Shown: positions 35,260 through 45,349 of the stretch, piece by piece
Layout of the letters: every line of letters starts with the position of its first letter
How positions within the stretch are numbered: the stretch's first letter is position 1
Assembly (NCBI GenBank): GCA_019423565.1
Contig: JAHZBE010000001.1
Coordinates: forward strand, 124,001-188,000
Length of the DNA stretch: 64,000 bases
Direction of reading: 5' to 3'
Source of the DNA: a bacterium
GTDB lineage: Bacteria > Bacillota_I > Bacilli_A > RF39 > UBA660
Notes under the pieces: model-generated
What the model was told of the DNA's origin: nothing
The model's database searches: none
Seen by the model: only the letters and a program-made list of their open reading frames with translations
Program-made: the position numbers and the translations under genes

Positions 35260-36741
35260 CTAATTTTCTGTAGTTTCTTGTGGTCTCATAAGTGGATACA
35301 TAACTACATCTCTTATATTATCGCTATTTGTTAAAAGTTGAACCATACGGTCAATTCCCATACCCCAACCAGATATTGGTGGCATACCATATTCCATAGC
35401 TCCTATATAATCATAATCCATATCCATAGCTTCTTCATCACCGTTTGCTTTATTCATAGCTTGTTCATGAAGTCTCTTTTCTTGTTCTACTGGATCCACA
35501 AGTTCTGAGTAACCATTAACAATTTCAACTCCGTTTATTACAAGTTGGAATCTATCTGTTATTTCTTTGTTATCATCATTTGCTCTTGCAAGTGGCGATA
35601 AACTCATTGGATGCTCTGTTAAATAAACAGGTCCTAGCATATGTGGTCTTGCAACCTTTTTGTATAAATAGTCAACAAGATTTCCATATCCTAAATTTTC
35701 AATTGGTGTTTCACTATCAAGTTCAATCTTATCTTCTTTAATTTTACTTAATAGTTTTTCCTTAGTATTATATTCATTAATATCAATATTAGAATATTTC
35801 ATTATTAAATCTCTAAATGAAACTCTTCCCCATTCTCCAGATAAATCTACCATTTTATCTCCGATTTGAATATTTAATGTACCAAATACTTTTCCGATTA
35901 CTGTTTGAAGTAATTCTCTTATAAATTTCATATTATCTTCATAATTATAATATGCTTGATATGCCTCAATCATAGTGAAGTCTTGTAAATGGGTAGCATC
36001 CATTCCTTCATTTCTAAAACATCTTGCTATTTCATATACCTTTGGAATACCTGCGATTACTGATCTTTTCATGTAAGTTTCAGGTGCAATTCTTAAATAT
36101 ACATCCATATCAAGTGCATTATGATGAGCCATAAATGGTTTTGCAACAGCACCACTTGGTTTATTGTTTAGAATTGGTGTTTCAACTTCATAATAACCTT
36201 TACTATCTAAGAATCTTCTAAGTTCTCTAATAAAGTTCATTCTAATTAAGAAATTCTTTCTAGTATCTTCATTCATAATCATATCTACATATCTGTTTCT
36301 ATAGCATAACTCTTTATCAGTTAAACCATGAAATTTTTCAGGTAGTGGTTTTAATGCTTTACCTAAGAATTCAAAACTAGATGCTCTTAAAGTTTTTTCA
36401 CCAGTATGAGTTGTGAATATTTCACCTGTTGCACCTATAAAATCACCAACATCAAAGTTTGATTTGAAAAATTGATATCTTTCTTCGCCAACAAGATCAA
36501 CCTTTATAGAAATTTGTAAATCTGCTTCAATATCTCTTACTTTAATGAAACTCATTTTACCCATTTTTCTCATGAATACTATTCTACCTGCAATACTAAC
36601 ATTATCAGTACCATCTTCTAAATTAGATGCTTCTTTTAGTGTATGAGTAATTTCATATCTTTCAGGATAAGGATTACATGTTTTTCTAATTTCATCAACC
36701 TTTTGTCTTCTAACAATTTCTTGTTCTGTTAACTCTCTCAT
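35260..36741 (-). CDS. lysS: Lysyl-tRNA synthetase (class II)
   Basis: 493 aa, normal length. N-terminal OB anticodon-binding domain (VSIAGRIVFMRKMGKMSFI), then class II motifs: ETPILNNKPSGAVAKPF (motif 1), IARCFRNEGMDATHLQDFTM (motif 2) and the C-terminal GWGMGIDRMVQLLT (motif 3). Charges tRNA-Lys. ATG follows GAGGTG. First gene of a two-gene operon with the transporter; terminator of dusB precedes it. Confidence 0.97.
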   Translation of the reverse strand: MRELTEQEIVRRQKVDEIRKTCNPYPERYEITHTLKEASNLEDGTDNVSIAGRIVFMRKMGKMSFIKVRDIEADLQISIKVDLVGEERYQFFKSNFDVGDFIGATGEIFTTHTGEKTLRASSFEFLGKALKPLPEKFHGLTDKELCYRNRYVDMIMNEDTRKNFLIRMNFIRELRRFLDSKGYYEVETPILNNKPSGAVAKPFMAHHNALDMDVYLRIAPETYMKRSVIAGIPKVYEIARCFRNEGMDATHLQDFTMIEAYQAYYNYEDNMKFIRELLQTVIGKVFGTLNIQIGDKMVDLSGEWGRVSFRDLIMKYSNIDINEYNTKEKLLSKIKEDKIELDSETPIENLGYGNLVDYLYKKVARPHMLGPVYLTEHPMSLSPLARANDDNKEITDRFQLVINGVEIVNGYSELVDPVEQEKRLHEQAMNKANGDEEAMDMDYDYIGAMEYGMPPISGWGMGIDRMVQLLTNSDNIRDVVMYPLMRPQETTEN

Positions 36742-36776
36742 TTTTTCACCTCGAATCCTCTTTTATTATACCATAA

Positions 36777-36816
36777 AAAAAGGGAAAACCAATAGCTTAT
36801 TACTATTTTTTCCCAA
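36777..36816 (-). terminator. Terminator of dusB
   Basis: Minus strand: GGGAAAAAATAGTAAT... pairs with ...CTATTGGTTTTCCC, then a T-run at 36775-36781. Confidence 0.78.
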
Positions 36817-36818
36817 AT

Positions 36819-37790
36819 TTAATCAGAATTTTTATAATCCAATAATACTTTTTCTAATTCTTCCCTTGTTTCACATTTAAATATTTTATTTTTTATTATT
36901 GCTGAATCTTTCATTCCTTTTATATACCATGCTGCATGAGTTCTCATTTCAAGTATGGCAACCTTTTCATTTTTTATTTCAAGTAAATATTTCATATGTT
37001 TTAAACACATATCGATTTTTTCATTTTTTGTTTGTTCACCTAAAATTTCATGTGTTTTTAAATAGTGTGATATCTGTTTAAATATGTATGGATTACCTAA
37101 GGATGCTCTTCCTATCATTATTGCATCACAATTAGTTTCATTAAACATTCTAATAGCATCATCTACTGATTTTATATCACCATTACCTATTACTGGAATA
37201 TTAACATTTTCTTTTACTTTTTTTATTATGCTCCAGTCTGCAAGTCCTTCATAACCTTGCGCTCTAGTTCTTGGATGAACAGTAATTGCACTTGCACCTG
37301 CTTCTTCTACTATCTTTGCTATTTCTACTGCATTAATATTATTTTTGTCCCATCCACTTCTAATTTTAACAGTTACAGGACATGGTACTGCATTTACTAC
37401 TGCTTCTACAATTTCTTTTACCTTTTCTGGATTTTTTAAAAGTGCTGCACCTGCTTGTGCTCTTAAGGCAACCTTTGGAACAGGGCATCCCATATTAATA
37501 TCTATAATATCTGGATGCATTAATTCATATACTTTTTTAGCTGCAATAACAAAACTTTCTTTATCACTACCAAATATTTGCTGAGCAATTGGTCTTTCTT
37601 CTTCTGTCATATAAAGCATCTTTTTTGTTTTTTCACTATCATACATTAATGCTTTATCACTAACCATTTCTGCAAATAAAAGTCCTGCACCATATTCTTT
37701 AACTATTCTTCTAAATGCACTATTACATACTCCAGCCATAGGTGCTAAACATACATTATTTTCTATTTCTAAATTACCTATTTTAAACAT
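36819..37790 (-). CDS. dusB: tRNA-dihydrouridine synthase
   Basis: 323 aa. FMN-dependent TIM barrel: CLAPMAGVCNSAFRRI at the start, GCPVPKVA, the catalytic Cys within IDINMGCPVPK (about residue 98), KIRSGWD, HPRTRAQGYEGLADW and IPVIGNGDI. Reduces U to D in tRNA. ATG overlaps the TAA of the preceding zinc-ribbon gene by one base, so the two are coupled. DusB is the usual Dus of the Bacilli. Confidence 0.95.
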   Translation of the reverse strand: MFKIGNLEIENNVCLAPMAGVCNSAFRRIVKEYGAGLLFAEMVSDKALMYDSEKTKKMLYMTEEERPIAQQIFGSDKESFVIAAKKVYELMHPDIIDINMGCPVPKVALRAQAGAALLKNPEKVKEIVEAVVNAVPCPVTVKIRSGWDKNNINAVEIAKIVEEAGASAITVHPRTRAQGYEGLADWSIIKKVKENVNIPVIGNGDIKSVDDAIRMFNETNCDAIMIGRASLGNPYIFKQISHYLKTHEILGEQTKNEKIDMCLKHMKYLLEIKNEKVAILEMRTHAAWYIKGMKDSAIIKNKIFKCETREELEKVLLDYKNSD

Positions 37791-38470
37791 TAATTAACCT
37801 TCTTACAATGATATATTTTATTTGTTTTTTCATTATATATAGTTGCATAATTATCATCATATATTTTTGCTTTTATATATGCATTTTCTTTTCCTTTATC
37901 ATCACCATTTACAATTTGATGATCTATTCTTAACTTAAATTCATACGTTGTAATGCCATTATTATATTCTCTTGAATTAATAAGATATGTTCCATCTAAA
38001 TAATTTTTGTTAGTGGAATCATTATATTTTTTCCAAGTAAATGTTTTATCTTCATTAAATGTTGCAGTAACTGCATAATATGAATAATTAGAATATGAAC
38101 AATCCCAAGTACCATTTAATTTTGATGAACCACTACCAACCAAAGTAAATACAACTACAACAAAAATAATAATCATATGAATTATAGTCATTATAATTGA
38201 AATTATAAGTCCTGCAAATGACAAACCTTTATATTTTGAATTATCTCCAGTTTTAGATTTATATTTACTACATTTACAAATGGATATAATATTTAAAATT
38301 AATCCTATTATTGGAATTATAAAACTAAATATCATACCTAAAATAGATATTACTTTTGCATTATCTTTTGTTTCATGTTCTTCCTTAACTTTACCATTTA
38401 CTGGATAACCACAAGAAGTACAATATTTACTACCTTCATATATATTTTTTCCACATCTAACACAATACAT
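37790..38470 (-). CDS. Zinc-ribbon membrane protein (DUF4190-like)
   Basis: 226 aa. N-terminal zinc ribbon YCVRCGKNIYEGSKYCTSC (two CxxC pairs, residues 2-20), two membrane helices (about 45-70 and 90-120), then an extracellular domain of about 100 residues (begins NGTWDCSYSNYSYY) predicted to be beta-rich. Small zinc-ribbon domains in the cytoplasm joined to an outer domain are common in Firmicutes; the role is unknown. ATG 38470 follows AAGAGGTG. Operon with dusB. Confidence 0.78.
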   Translation of the reverse strand: MYCVRCGKNIYEGSKYCTSCGYPVNGKVKEEHETKDNAKVISILGMIFSFIIPIIGLILNIISICKCSKYKSKTGDNSKYKGLSFAGLIISIIMTIIHMIIIFVVVVFTLVGSGSSKLNGTWDCSYSNYSYYAVTATFNEDKTFTWKKYNDSTNKNYLDGTYLINSREYNNGITTYEFKLRIDHQIVNGDDKGKENAYIKAKIYDDNYATIYNEKTNKIYHCKKVN

Positions 38471-38497
38471 AAAAAACACCTCTTTATAAGTATAACA

Positions 38498-38520
38498 AAA
38501 AAAGGGAATTATTTCATCCC
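38498..38520 (-). terminator. Terminator of the histidine kinase gene
   Basis: AAGGGAT ... ATTCCCTT stem followed by a T-run on the minus strand; it overlaps the stop at 38509. Confidence 0.78.
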
Positions 38521-39789
38521 TTTATTAATTATAAATTCTACACCATTCTTTTTATTTTTAGCAATAACTTTGTATCCTATCAAATCGCAGTTGCCTTTTA
38601 CGATTGATAAGCCAATACCATTTTCACCTTTCTTTCCTTTTTTGTAGGGTTCAAACATTGAAGAAAGTATTTCTTTTTCAATTGGTTCACCGTCATTAAA
38701 AAATATGATTTTATTTTCTTTTATAGTTATTACTATTTCACTTTTAGCATACCTAACAAAATTACTAAGTATATTATTTGTTATTGATTCCCACATATCA
38801 GGTGTACCATCGTAAAATATATCTTCTTTATCACATTTAACTAAATAGTTTATATCATTTCGTACTATCTTAAATTTATCAATAGTACTATTTATCGTAG
38901 TAATAATTTTCGTTTTTATATCGTTTTTATAGGAGTTTTGTAAATATGTAATTTTATTTAATTCTAATAGGGTTTTTACTTTATTTTCTAATTTTTTAAT
39001 TTGTTCTTCGCTTACATTAATGACTTCATCATAGGGTTCAATTCCGTCATGATAAGCTTCAATATATGATTTTATAACTGTAATAGGTGTTTTAAAATCA
39101 TGTGATATATTTTGATACATTTCACTTTTATATTTATCCTGAGATAATATAATTTCTTTCATTTCATCTATAGTTTTATCTAGTAACATAATTTCATCAT
39201 CAAATTCATATTTGCTTTTTGCTACATAAAATTTTTCATTATTCATATTGTCAACTTTTAGTTTTAATTTTTGAAGTCTATTTACAACTATTCTTGACCA
39301 TAAAAATAGTAAGATAAGAATTATTGCAAATGTAATTATTACAATCGGAATAACTATTCCAAGTGAATTTCTTCTAATAAATTTAATATAACTATCAGTT
39401 GTTATTGCAATTGTTTTATAATTATTTCCTTTATGATTTACAGAATAATAGTAATTATTTCCTTTATATACGAATTTTCCTTGATCAGTTACAATATACT
39501 TTAATAGTTTTTGATAATCATCAACACCTAATATATTTTTGTAATCTTCACTAATTAAAATTCTATCATCACTATATATAATGTACGCAATATTTTTATA
39601 TTTTTTAGTTAATGAATCTTCTTTTTCTATCATTTGAAGTGGTTGATCTAAATAACTATATACTGTCTCTTCGAAAAAGGGTTCAAGTGATTTAGGCAGT
39701 ACAATAATTATAGATACTATCATTACAAGAAGTGCGATTAGAGTTATTACAATTAATTGATTTGATAAACTTGTCTTTTTATTATTCAT
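38509..39789 (-). CDS. Sensor histidine kinase
   Basis: 426 aa. Membrane helices at about 12-32 and 148-168 bracket an extracellular sensor domain of about 115 residues. Then a HAMP-like linker, the HisKA box NISHDFKTPITVIKSY with the phospho-acceptor His, and a HATPase domain with NNILSNFVRYAK and NGIGLSIVKGNCDLIG. It starts inside the end of the response regulator gene (4-bp ATGA overlap). Together they probably sense cell-envelope stress and control the ABC exporter downstream (40502-42643), the common arrangement in Firmicutes. Confidence 0.93.
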   Translation of the reverse strand: MNNKKTSLSNQLIVITLIALLVMIVSIIIVLPKSLEPFFEETVYSYLDQPLQMIEKEDSLTKKYKNIAYIIYSDDRILISEDYKNILGVDDYQKLLKYIVTDQGKFVYKGNNYYYSVNHKGNNYKTIAITTDSYIKFIRRNSLGIVIPIVIITFAIILILLFLWSRIVVNRLQKLKLKVDNMNNEKFYVAKSKYEFDDEIMLLDKTIDEMKEIILSQDKYKSEMYQNISHDFKTPITVIKSYIEAYHDGIEPYDEVINVSEEQIKKLENKVKTLLELNKITYLQNSYKNDIKTKIITTINSTIDKFKIVRNDINYLVKCDKEDIFYDGTPDMWESITNNILSNFVRYAKSEIVITIKENKIIFFNDGEPIEKEILSSMFEPYKKGKKGENGIGLSIVKGNCDLIGYKVIAKNKKNGVEFIINKGMK

Positions 39790-40448
39790 GATAATCTATA
39801 TCCAAATCCATAAACTGTATTTATATTAAGATCATTTAATTTTTTTCTAAGTCTTCTAATTGAATCATCAACTACTCTGTCACTTCCATAATAATCGCTT
39901 CCCCAAACTTCATTTAATATCATCTCTCTTGTAAGAGGTTTATTTTTATTATTTACTAGATATAATAACAAATCAAATTCAAGCGTGGTTAAGTTTATTT
40001 TTTCTTCTTTATAATATACAGTTCTTTCAATGGTGTTAATTTCATAATCATTATATTTTATCTTATGAAAATCTTTACTATATACGCGTTTTATTATATT
40101 TTTTACTCTAAGTACTAATTCTTTTGGAGAATAAGGCTTTGCAATATAATCATCACATCCTAATTCCAGTCCCATAATTTTATCTATTGATTGATCTCTA
40201 GCTGAAGAAAATATTATTGGAACTTCTTCATCTTGAAGCCTTATTGCTTTAATTATGTCATAACCTGTGACATCATCCGCAAGCATTATATCGAGTATCC
40301 ACAAATTAACATTATTTTTATCATTTATAAAATCTAGTGCATCTTGACCCTTAGTAAAGGTTTCGACAATAAAATCTTCCTTCTCAAGATAGTTTTTTAT
40401 AAGCTTGTTTAAAGCCTCTTCATCTTCTACAAGTCCAACCTTATACAT
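39786..40448 (-). CDS. OmpR-family response regulator
   Basis: 220 aa. Receiver domain with acidic pair (LVEDEE), the phospho-Asp in LWILDIMLADD (about 53) and KPYSPKEL with the conserved Lys, then a winged-helix OmpR DNA-binding domain (LTTLEFDLLLYLVNNKNK, RRLRKKLND, TVYGFGYRLS). It is coupled to the histidine kinase and follows the ABC exporter genes on the same strand. Likely activates envelope-stress or drug-export genes. Confidence 0.95.
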   Translation of the reverse strand: MYKVGLVEDEEALNKLIKNYLEKEDFIVETFTKGQDALDFINDKNNVNLWILDIMLADDVTGYDIIKAIRLQDEEVPIIFSSARDQSIDKIMGLELGCDDYIAKPYSPKELVLRVKNIIKRVYSKDFHKIKYNDYEINTIERTVYYKEEKINLTTLEFDLLLYLVNNKNKPLTREMILNEVWGSDYYGSDRVVDDSIRRLRKKLNDLNINTVYGFGYRLS

Positions 40449-40501
40449 GAATCATCAACACTCCATTTCATATTTATTATAACATTATTCCCCTCTTTTT
40501 T

Positions 40502-41167
40502 CTAGTACACACCACCTCCTTTAATGTGATATATTTTATCAGAACTTTCAGCAAGTTCCTTTGAGTGAGTAACAACTATTACTCCTTTACCTTGTTTTGC
40601 TAATTTCTTAAATATATCTATTATCTTTTTTTCAGTATCTTCATCCAAATTACCAGTAGGTTCATCTGCCATAATAAATGGTATATCTGTAACTAAACAT
40701 CTTGCGATTGCGACTCTTTGTTGTTCTCCTCCTGATAATTTTAATACTGTTCTAAATGCAGCACTATTATCAATACCAAGTTCATTTAATGTACTTAATA
40801 TCTTTTCTTTTTTCTCTTCTTTGCTTAATTTTATTCGCGCAATATCAAGTGCTACCTCAACATTCTCATAAGCAGTCATATATGGTATTAAATTATAACT
40901 TTGAAATATTATATTTACATAGGAATTCCTATATTTGTTATATCCTATTTTTTTAATACTTTCTCCATTATATAATATATCGCCTTCTTCTATAGTATCA
41001 AGTCCAGAAAGAAGTGATAAAAGTGTTGTCTTACCTGAGCCACTTTGTCCAAGTATTGAATAAAATTTACCACTTTCAAACGAACAAGATACATTGTCTA
41101 ATACTTTTTTCATTTGCATACCATCTTGATAAAAATGGGATAAATTAACTACTTCTATCTTATTCAT
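40502..41167 (-). CDS. ABC transporter ATP-binding protein (MacB/LolD type)
   Basis: 221 aa. Walker A GQSGSGKTTLL, Q-loop (NIIFQSYNLIPYMTAYENV), signature LSGGEQQRVAIARCL and Walker B FIMADEPTGNLDED, the typical sequence of the MacB/LolD/FtsE group. It powers the permease encoded 3 nt upstream at 41171-42643, probably a mechanotransmission-type exporter or bacitracin-type detox pump. Same strand as the two-component system that follows. Confidence 0.95.
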   Translation of the reverse strand: MNKIEVVNLSHFYQDGMQMKKVLDNVSCSFESGKFYSILGQSGSGKTTLLSLLSGLDTIEEGDILYNGESIKKIGYNKYRNSYVNIIFQSYNLIPYMTAYENVEVALDIARIKLSKEEKKEKILSTLNELGIDNSAAFRTVLKLSGGEQQRVAIARCLVTDIPFIMADEPTGNLDEDTEKKIIDIFKKLAKQGKGVIVVTHSKELAESSDKIYHIKGGGVY

Positions 41168-41170
41168 TTT

Positions 41171-42643
41171 TTATTCCCTCCTTGATAATATGTCCTTTGG
41201 ATCACTATGTAATATTTTTATTGAAGGTACAATCATTGATACAAGTATGATTCCATATCCTATTACAAATAGTAATGTGATATCTTTTAGTGTTACACTA
41301 ACATCTATACTATCTATTGTTTTAGAAGTACCAAGTCCTGTCATCTTTCCAATACTCATATCTTCTATTTTGTTCATATTTCTATTCATTACCGCACAAT
41401 TACCTCTGTTACCAGATACTGATGTATTCATTTTTTCAGTAACAGTTGTCTGATTTTCAAGTAACGTATCTGCTAATTTTTGACTTACTAGTAATGATGA
41501 ACCTATTGATGTAATGAATGCAAGTGTAGCAATTATTACAAGTTCTATTATGAATTGTCCTATTATTTTCTTTCTCTTTTCTCCAAGTGAAAGTAGTACA
41601 CCAATTTCATAATTTCTATCTTTTAAAGAGTTTATTACCATTAAACTTATTACTACTATTGACGCAATTACAACAATAACAAGTACTGTATTTGAAAATT
41701 TTGCAACACCTTCTATTGATGAAATCATTTGTTCATATGATTCATTATCTATATCTAATGTTAAATTTCTATCTGAAAAATCTGTTACTAATTTATTTGC
41801 TTCTTCTTTAAATTTATCTGCATTTTCTGGATCATCAAGATAGAATACAGCTTTACTTACTTTATAGTTACCATCATTATATTCCTCTTCTGTTAATAAT
41901 TTTTCACCTGTATTTGTATTAACATATATTAAGTTATAGTTATTATTAAACTTATCTGTTTCAGAATTTTGATAAATACCAATTATTTCAAGTTCTACAT
42001 CTTTATCATCACTTGATGTAATAGTTATCTTATCCCCAACTTTTAAATTATTTTCTGTTGCAAGCTCATAAGAAATAATTGCTGTATCATCTTTTGTTTC
42101 ATCAAATGCTTCTCCATTAGTTAATTTTATTGTACCATTTACATAATTATCTTCTAGTTTAAATGTATTTATTGCTTTTACCTGAAGACCTGAATTCATT
42201 TTTTTATCAAATCCTGGTCTATCATTATTGTTATCATCTTTAGAACTTTCATATAAACTAAATGACTTTTCTGTAGCATTTACATTAAAATAATATTTTA
42301 CATCTGTTACATAACTAATTTCTTTTAATTTATTAACATCATTTATAGTTGCAGTACTTTCATCCATAGCATTATGCATATTCTTCATATCATCTTTTTT
42401 GTTTTCATCAGTATATTGTTCATTATCTTTATTGTTCATAAACTCATCTCTGATTTTTTCCATATCGGTTTGAAGAATAACTTCACTACCAAGTGAAACT
42501 CTTGCCATCTTCATTGATTCTTCTGTTGCATTTTTTATTGATATTGAAGATAAAACTAAGTTAGCAACTATAAGCAAAAATAAGAAAAATATAATTGTTT
42601 TTGACTTTCTTCTAGTAACACTTATTTTTGCTCTTTTTAACAT
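41171..42643 (-). CDS. FtsX/MacB-like ABC permease
   Basis: 490 aa. N-terminal membrane helix (about 18-36), a large extracellular MacB-like periplasmic-type domain rich in Asp and Asn (about 40-320), and three further helices (about 325-350, 370-390, 460-480): the four-helix FtsX plan. The first helix is preceded by RRKSK, as in this family. Works with the ATPase downstream. Substrate unknown; association with a kinase-regulator pair suggests antimicrobial peptide or envelope-stress response. Confidence 0.9.
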   Translation of the reverse strand: MLKRAKISVTRRKSKTIIFFLFLLIVANLVLSSISIKNATEESMKMARVSLGSEVILQTDMEKIRDEFMNNKDNEQYTDENKKDDMKNMHNAMDESTATINDVNKLKEISYVTDVKYYFNVNATEKSFSLYESSKDDNNNDRPGFDKKMNSGLQVKAINTFKLEDNYVNGTIKLTNGEAFDETKDDTAIISYELATENNLKVGDKITITSSDDKDVELEIIGIYQNSETDKFNNNYNLIYVNTNTGEKLLTEEEYNDGNYKVSKAVFYLDDPENADKFKEEANKLVTDFSDRNLTLDIDNESYEQMISSIEGVAKFSNTVLVIVVIASIVVISLMVINSLKDRNYEIGVLLSLGEKRKKIIGQFIIELVIIATLAFITSIGSSLLVSQKLADTLLENQTTVTEKMNTSVSGNRGNCAVMNRNMNKIEDMSIGKMTGLGTSKTIDSIDVSVTLKDITLLFVIGYGIILVSMIVPSIKILHSDPKDILSRRE

Positions 42644-42696
42644 TTATTTCCTCCTTACACTTCCATAATAAAAAAATAATATGTTAGAAAAACAAA

Positions 42697-43218
42697 TTAA
42701 TTGTGTGAAATTGTGTGAATATATTTTGCAGTTACTACATATCTTATTTGATTATTGCTTGTACATGTTATTAAAGTTAATATTTTCTTATCGTATACAT
42801 TATCTAAAATACTTTTATTTTTTATATTCACTTTAGATATATCATATACTTTAAACAAATACTCATAATTAAAATCACTAACTATTATTTCATCATCTTT
42901 ATTTAATTTATAAAGATTTGAAAATACATATTTATTATTGTGACCCGCAAGTATTATATTTCCATATTCACTTTCTAGTGTTTCCTTATTACTAATCATA
43001 AGAACTAAATTTTGATTTAATATTTCATTATAATCACCATATTTTATTAACCATTTTTTATTTTTAAAAGAAATATATCCATCATATTTTCTATTTATAT
43101 TATTTTTTTCTATTAATAAATCTACATTATCATCATAGTCTTTTACCTCTTTAAAATTACTTATTATAAAAAAAGAAGAGATAGTTATAAGTATTAAACT
43201 AACTATCTTTTTTAACAT
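42697..43218 (-). CDS. Sortase
   Basis: 173 aa. One N-terminal membrane helix (KIVSLILITISSFFIISNF), then the sortase barrel with catalytic His in IILAGHNNKYVF, Cys in LTLITCTSN and Arg in NQIRYVVTAKY. It is shorter than most, without a C-terminal helix, closest to class B/D-like or small clostridial sortases. It overlaps the surface protein gene by 20 bp, so this protein is its likely substrate and would be linked to peptidoglycan or to other subunits. Confidence 0.93.
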   Translation of the reverse strand: MLKKIVSLILITISSFFIISNFKEVKDYDDNVDLLIEKNNINRKYDGYISFKNKKWLIKYGDYNEILNQNLVLMISNKETLESEYGNIILAGHNNKYVFSNLYKLNKDDEIIVSDFNYEYLFKVYDISKVNIKNKSILDNVYDKKILTLITCTSNNQIRYVVTAKYIHTISHN

Positions 43219-44926
43219 AATTATATACTCCTATTCCAAATAAAATTATAAATGAAACTAAATACATACTGTTTTGTTTACTAGTAACTGGCATAACTGT
43301 TTTCTCATTTGTAACATTTATGTTTGAATTACATGTACTATCATTTACATAGAACTTATATTCATCATTATTTAGTATAAATCCACTTGGAACCTTTATT
43401 TGTCTAATATAATATTCACCGTATGGCAAATTATTTATAGTAACCCTTCCCTGTGTATCAGTTTTACCATTAAACACTAAATTTCCATCTTTATCTACCA
43501 CATTTATCTCAACATTTTCTAGAAAATTACCATCTTTGTCACTAGTAATATAAACCAAATCACATCTAATTTTTTCATTTACAAGTTTTATGTTGCCTAA
43601 AACTACCTCTTCATTTTGATTATTATAATTTAGATTAACTTCATAAAAATTACTATCTAATTTATAACCTGTAAGTGTACTAATTTCTTTTACATAATAT
43701 TTTCCTAAAGGTAATATTTTAGACTCATTATTGTTTTTTTCATCCGTTTTAATCTTCTCAATTAAATTTTTATTTGAATCATATATTCCAATAACTACTC
43801 CTACTAAATCATTACCATCTTCTGATACTTTTTTTATTTTTATCTTACCTTTAGTTTTTTTATCATATAAATCTACTTTAAATACACCATCTGATAATTT
43901 TATATCATTGTTAATTGTTATAGTTGTTTTTTCTTTATTTAAAGAGTACCCAAATGGTGCCTTTATTTCTTCTAAAGTATAAACACCTTTTGGTATAGTT
44001 ATATTAGATATACCAGTTTTATCTATAACAATTTCTTTTACTTCTTTTGTTTCATTATTGATAAGTTTATATTTTGCATTCTTATCCTTAATTACCTCTT
44101 TTGTTTCAATATCTTTTTTTGAAAACTCTATTTTTGCATTATCAACACTAATATTAATATTTCCACTATTTAATGATGGATGACCAAATACTACTATTTT
44201 CTGACTATTATATCTATCAGCTACATAAACAGTTGTTTCTTTATCATTAAAATTCTTTTGATTAAAATAGATTGTTCCTTTTCCAAACTTATTAGTATTT
44301 ATATTAATAGTATTTCCATTTACTGTATAGGCTATATCACCATTTATATCATAATTTGAAAGTACATTATTATAATCTACTAATGTTAATTCTTTACCAA
44401 ATTCACTGGTATAACTACTATTTATAAATGATGGAAGTTTATCATGATTATTAACAAGAGTCATAATCTCATTTTTTTCTCCTTCTACATTTAATGTTTC
44501 ACTAGAAAAGCCTCTATTTTGTTTCCAAACAACTGTATCTTCACTAAAAAGCCATATTAATTCTTGAGTAGCCATATAATATTTTAAATTATTATGACCA
44601 GGGTACTCATATCCATAATACGCAATTAGTTCCATCATTCTTTTAACATCTTCACTAAATCCACTTTTACTCCAATCACTATATGAACTATATGTATGAA
44701 CTGTTATTGGTTTACTAGGTTCAATACAATAACCCATTTTTCCATTTAAATATCTAAATGGAAGACCACCATATGTTACAAGATTTCCGTTCTTGTAATG
44801 ATATGCCCAGACTCCCGTATAATTTGTCTCTAAATAAGAGTCATCTGAGAGTGCTTTTACATCTTTACTACTGAATAACAACCCACTTATTATTCCTACT
44901 ACAACTAGAAGAATTTTTTTCTTCAT
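43199..44926 (-). CDS. Thioester (TQXA) surface protein with Cna-B-like repeats and variant sorting signal
   Basis: 575 aa. Signal peptide (KKKILLVVVGIISGLLF), then a thioester domain: Cys in KMGYCIEPSKPI (about 85) and Gln in ATQELIWLFS, which form an internal thioester able to bind host surfaces. At 250-550 there are three prealbumin-like (Cna-B/SpaA) modules with Lys and Glu for isopeptide bonds (for example YTLEEIKAPFGYSLNKEKTT). The end reads MPVTS followed by a hydrophobic helix and YVKKDS, a variant of LPXTG. ATG 44926 (GAGGTG upstream) gives a proper signal peptide. Coupled to the sortase. Confidence 0.93.
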   Translation of the reverse strand: MKKKILLVVVGIISGLLFSSKDVKALSDDSYLETNYTGVWAYHYKNGNLVTYGGLPFRYLNGKMGYCIEPSKPITVHTYSSYSDWSKSGFSEDVKRMMELIAYYGYEYPGHNNLKYYMATQELIWLFSEDTVVWKQNRGFSSETLNVEGEKNEIMTLVNNHDKLPSFINSSYTSEFGKELTLVDYNNVLSNYDINGDIAYTVNGNTININTNKFGKGTIYFNQKNFNDKETTVYVADRYNSQKIVVFGHPSLNSGNINISVDNAKIEFSKKDIETKEVIKDKNAKYKLINNETKEVKEIVIDKTGISNITIPKGVYTLEEIKAPFGYSLNKEKTTITINNDIKLSDGVFKVDLYDKKTKGKIKIKKVSEDGNDLVGVVIGIYDSNKNLIEKIKTDEKNNNESKILPLGKYYVKEISTLTGYKLDSNFYEVNLNYNNQNEEVVLGNIKLVNEKIRCDLVYITSDKDGNFLENVEINVVDKDGNLVFNGKTDTQGRVTINNLPYGEYYIRQIKVPSGFILNNDEYKFYVNDSTCNSNINVTNEKTVMPVTSKQNSMYLVSFIILFGIGVYNYVKKDS

Positions 44927-44964
44927 TTCAATCACCTCATATATCTTATTAGCCATAAAAATTA

Positions 44965-44994
44965 AAATTCCCCTAAAAAATAGAAAAAAATTGA
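44965..44994. repeat. 30-bp repeat copy 2 (upstream of the thioester protein gene)
   Basis: Identical to 26569-26598. It lies 39-68 nt upstream of the surface protein start, in its probable leader. Confidence 0.85.
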
Positions 44995-45096
44995 AAAAAA
45001 GTTGTATTTTTTTCACATTTTTAATAAAATATGACCTATTTTGGTGAAATTCTCTTATTCTTCTTAAATTAATGGTTTATTTTTTTTCTATCAAAA

Positions 45097-45264
45097 TTAA
45101 TTTAAAATTATCGTAATAATACCATTTTTATCAATACTACCTATAATATATTCTTTATTATTTTTTATCTTATTTGTACTTTCAATTTTATTTATTAAAT
45201 AATCACTATTTAATGAAAGTAATGTTTTAAATACTATAAATACATCTTCATTTTGTATAATCAT
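45097..45264 (-). CDS. Hypothetical small protein
   Basis: 55 aa from ATG 45264, which has AAAGGAG 7 nt upstream; a longer frame to 45312 lacks a site. Sequence unrecognised, weakly amphipathic, no membrane segment. It may belong to the leader region between guaD and the surface protein gene. Confidence 0.5.
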   Translation of the reverse strand: MIIQNEDVFIVFKTLLSLNSDYLINKIESTNKIKNNKEYIIGSIDKNGIITIILN

Positions 45265-45320
45265 ATTTTCTCCTTTCATATATTTATTCTCCACAGTATA
45301 ACTGTTTTCCACTAAATATT

Positions 45321-45346
45321 AAAAAAAATTGATATTTCTACCAATT
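45321..45346 (-). terminator. Terminator of guaD
   Basis: Minus strand AATTGG, TAGAAATA, TCAATT then a run of T, directly after the guaD stop; similar in sequence to the terminator at 26586. Confidence 0.75.
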
Positions 45347-45349
45347 TTC

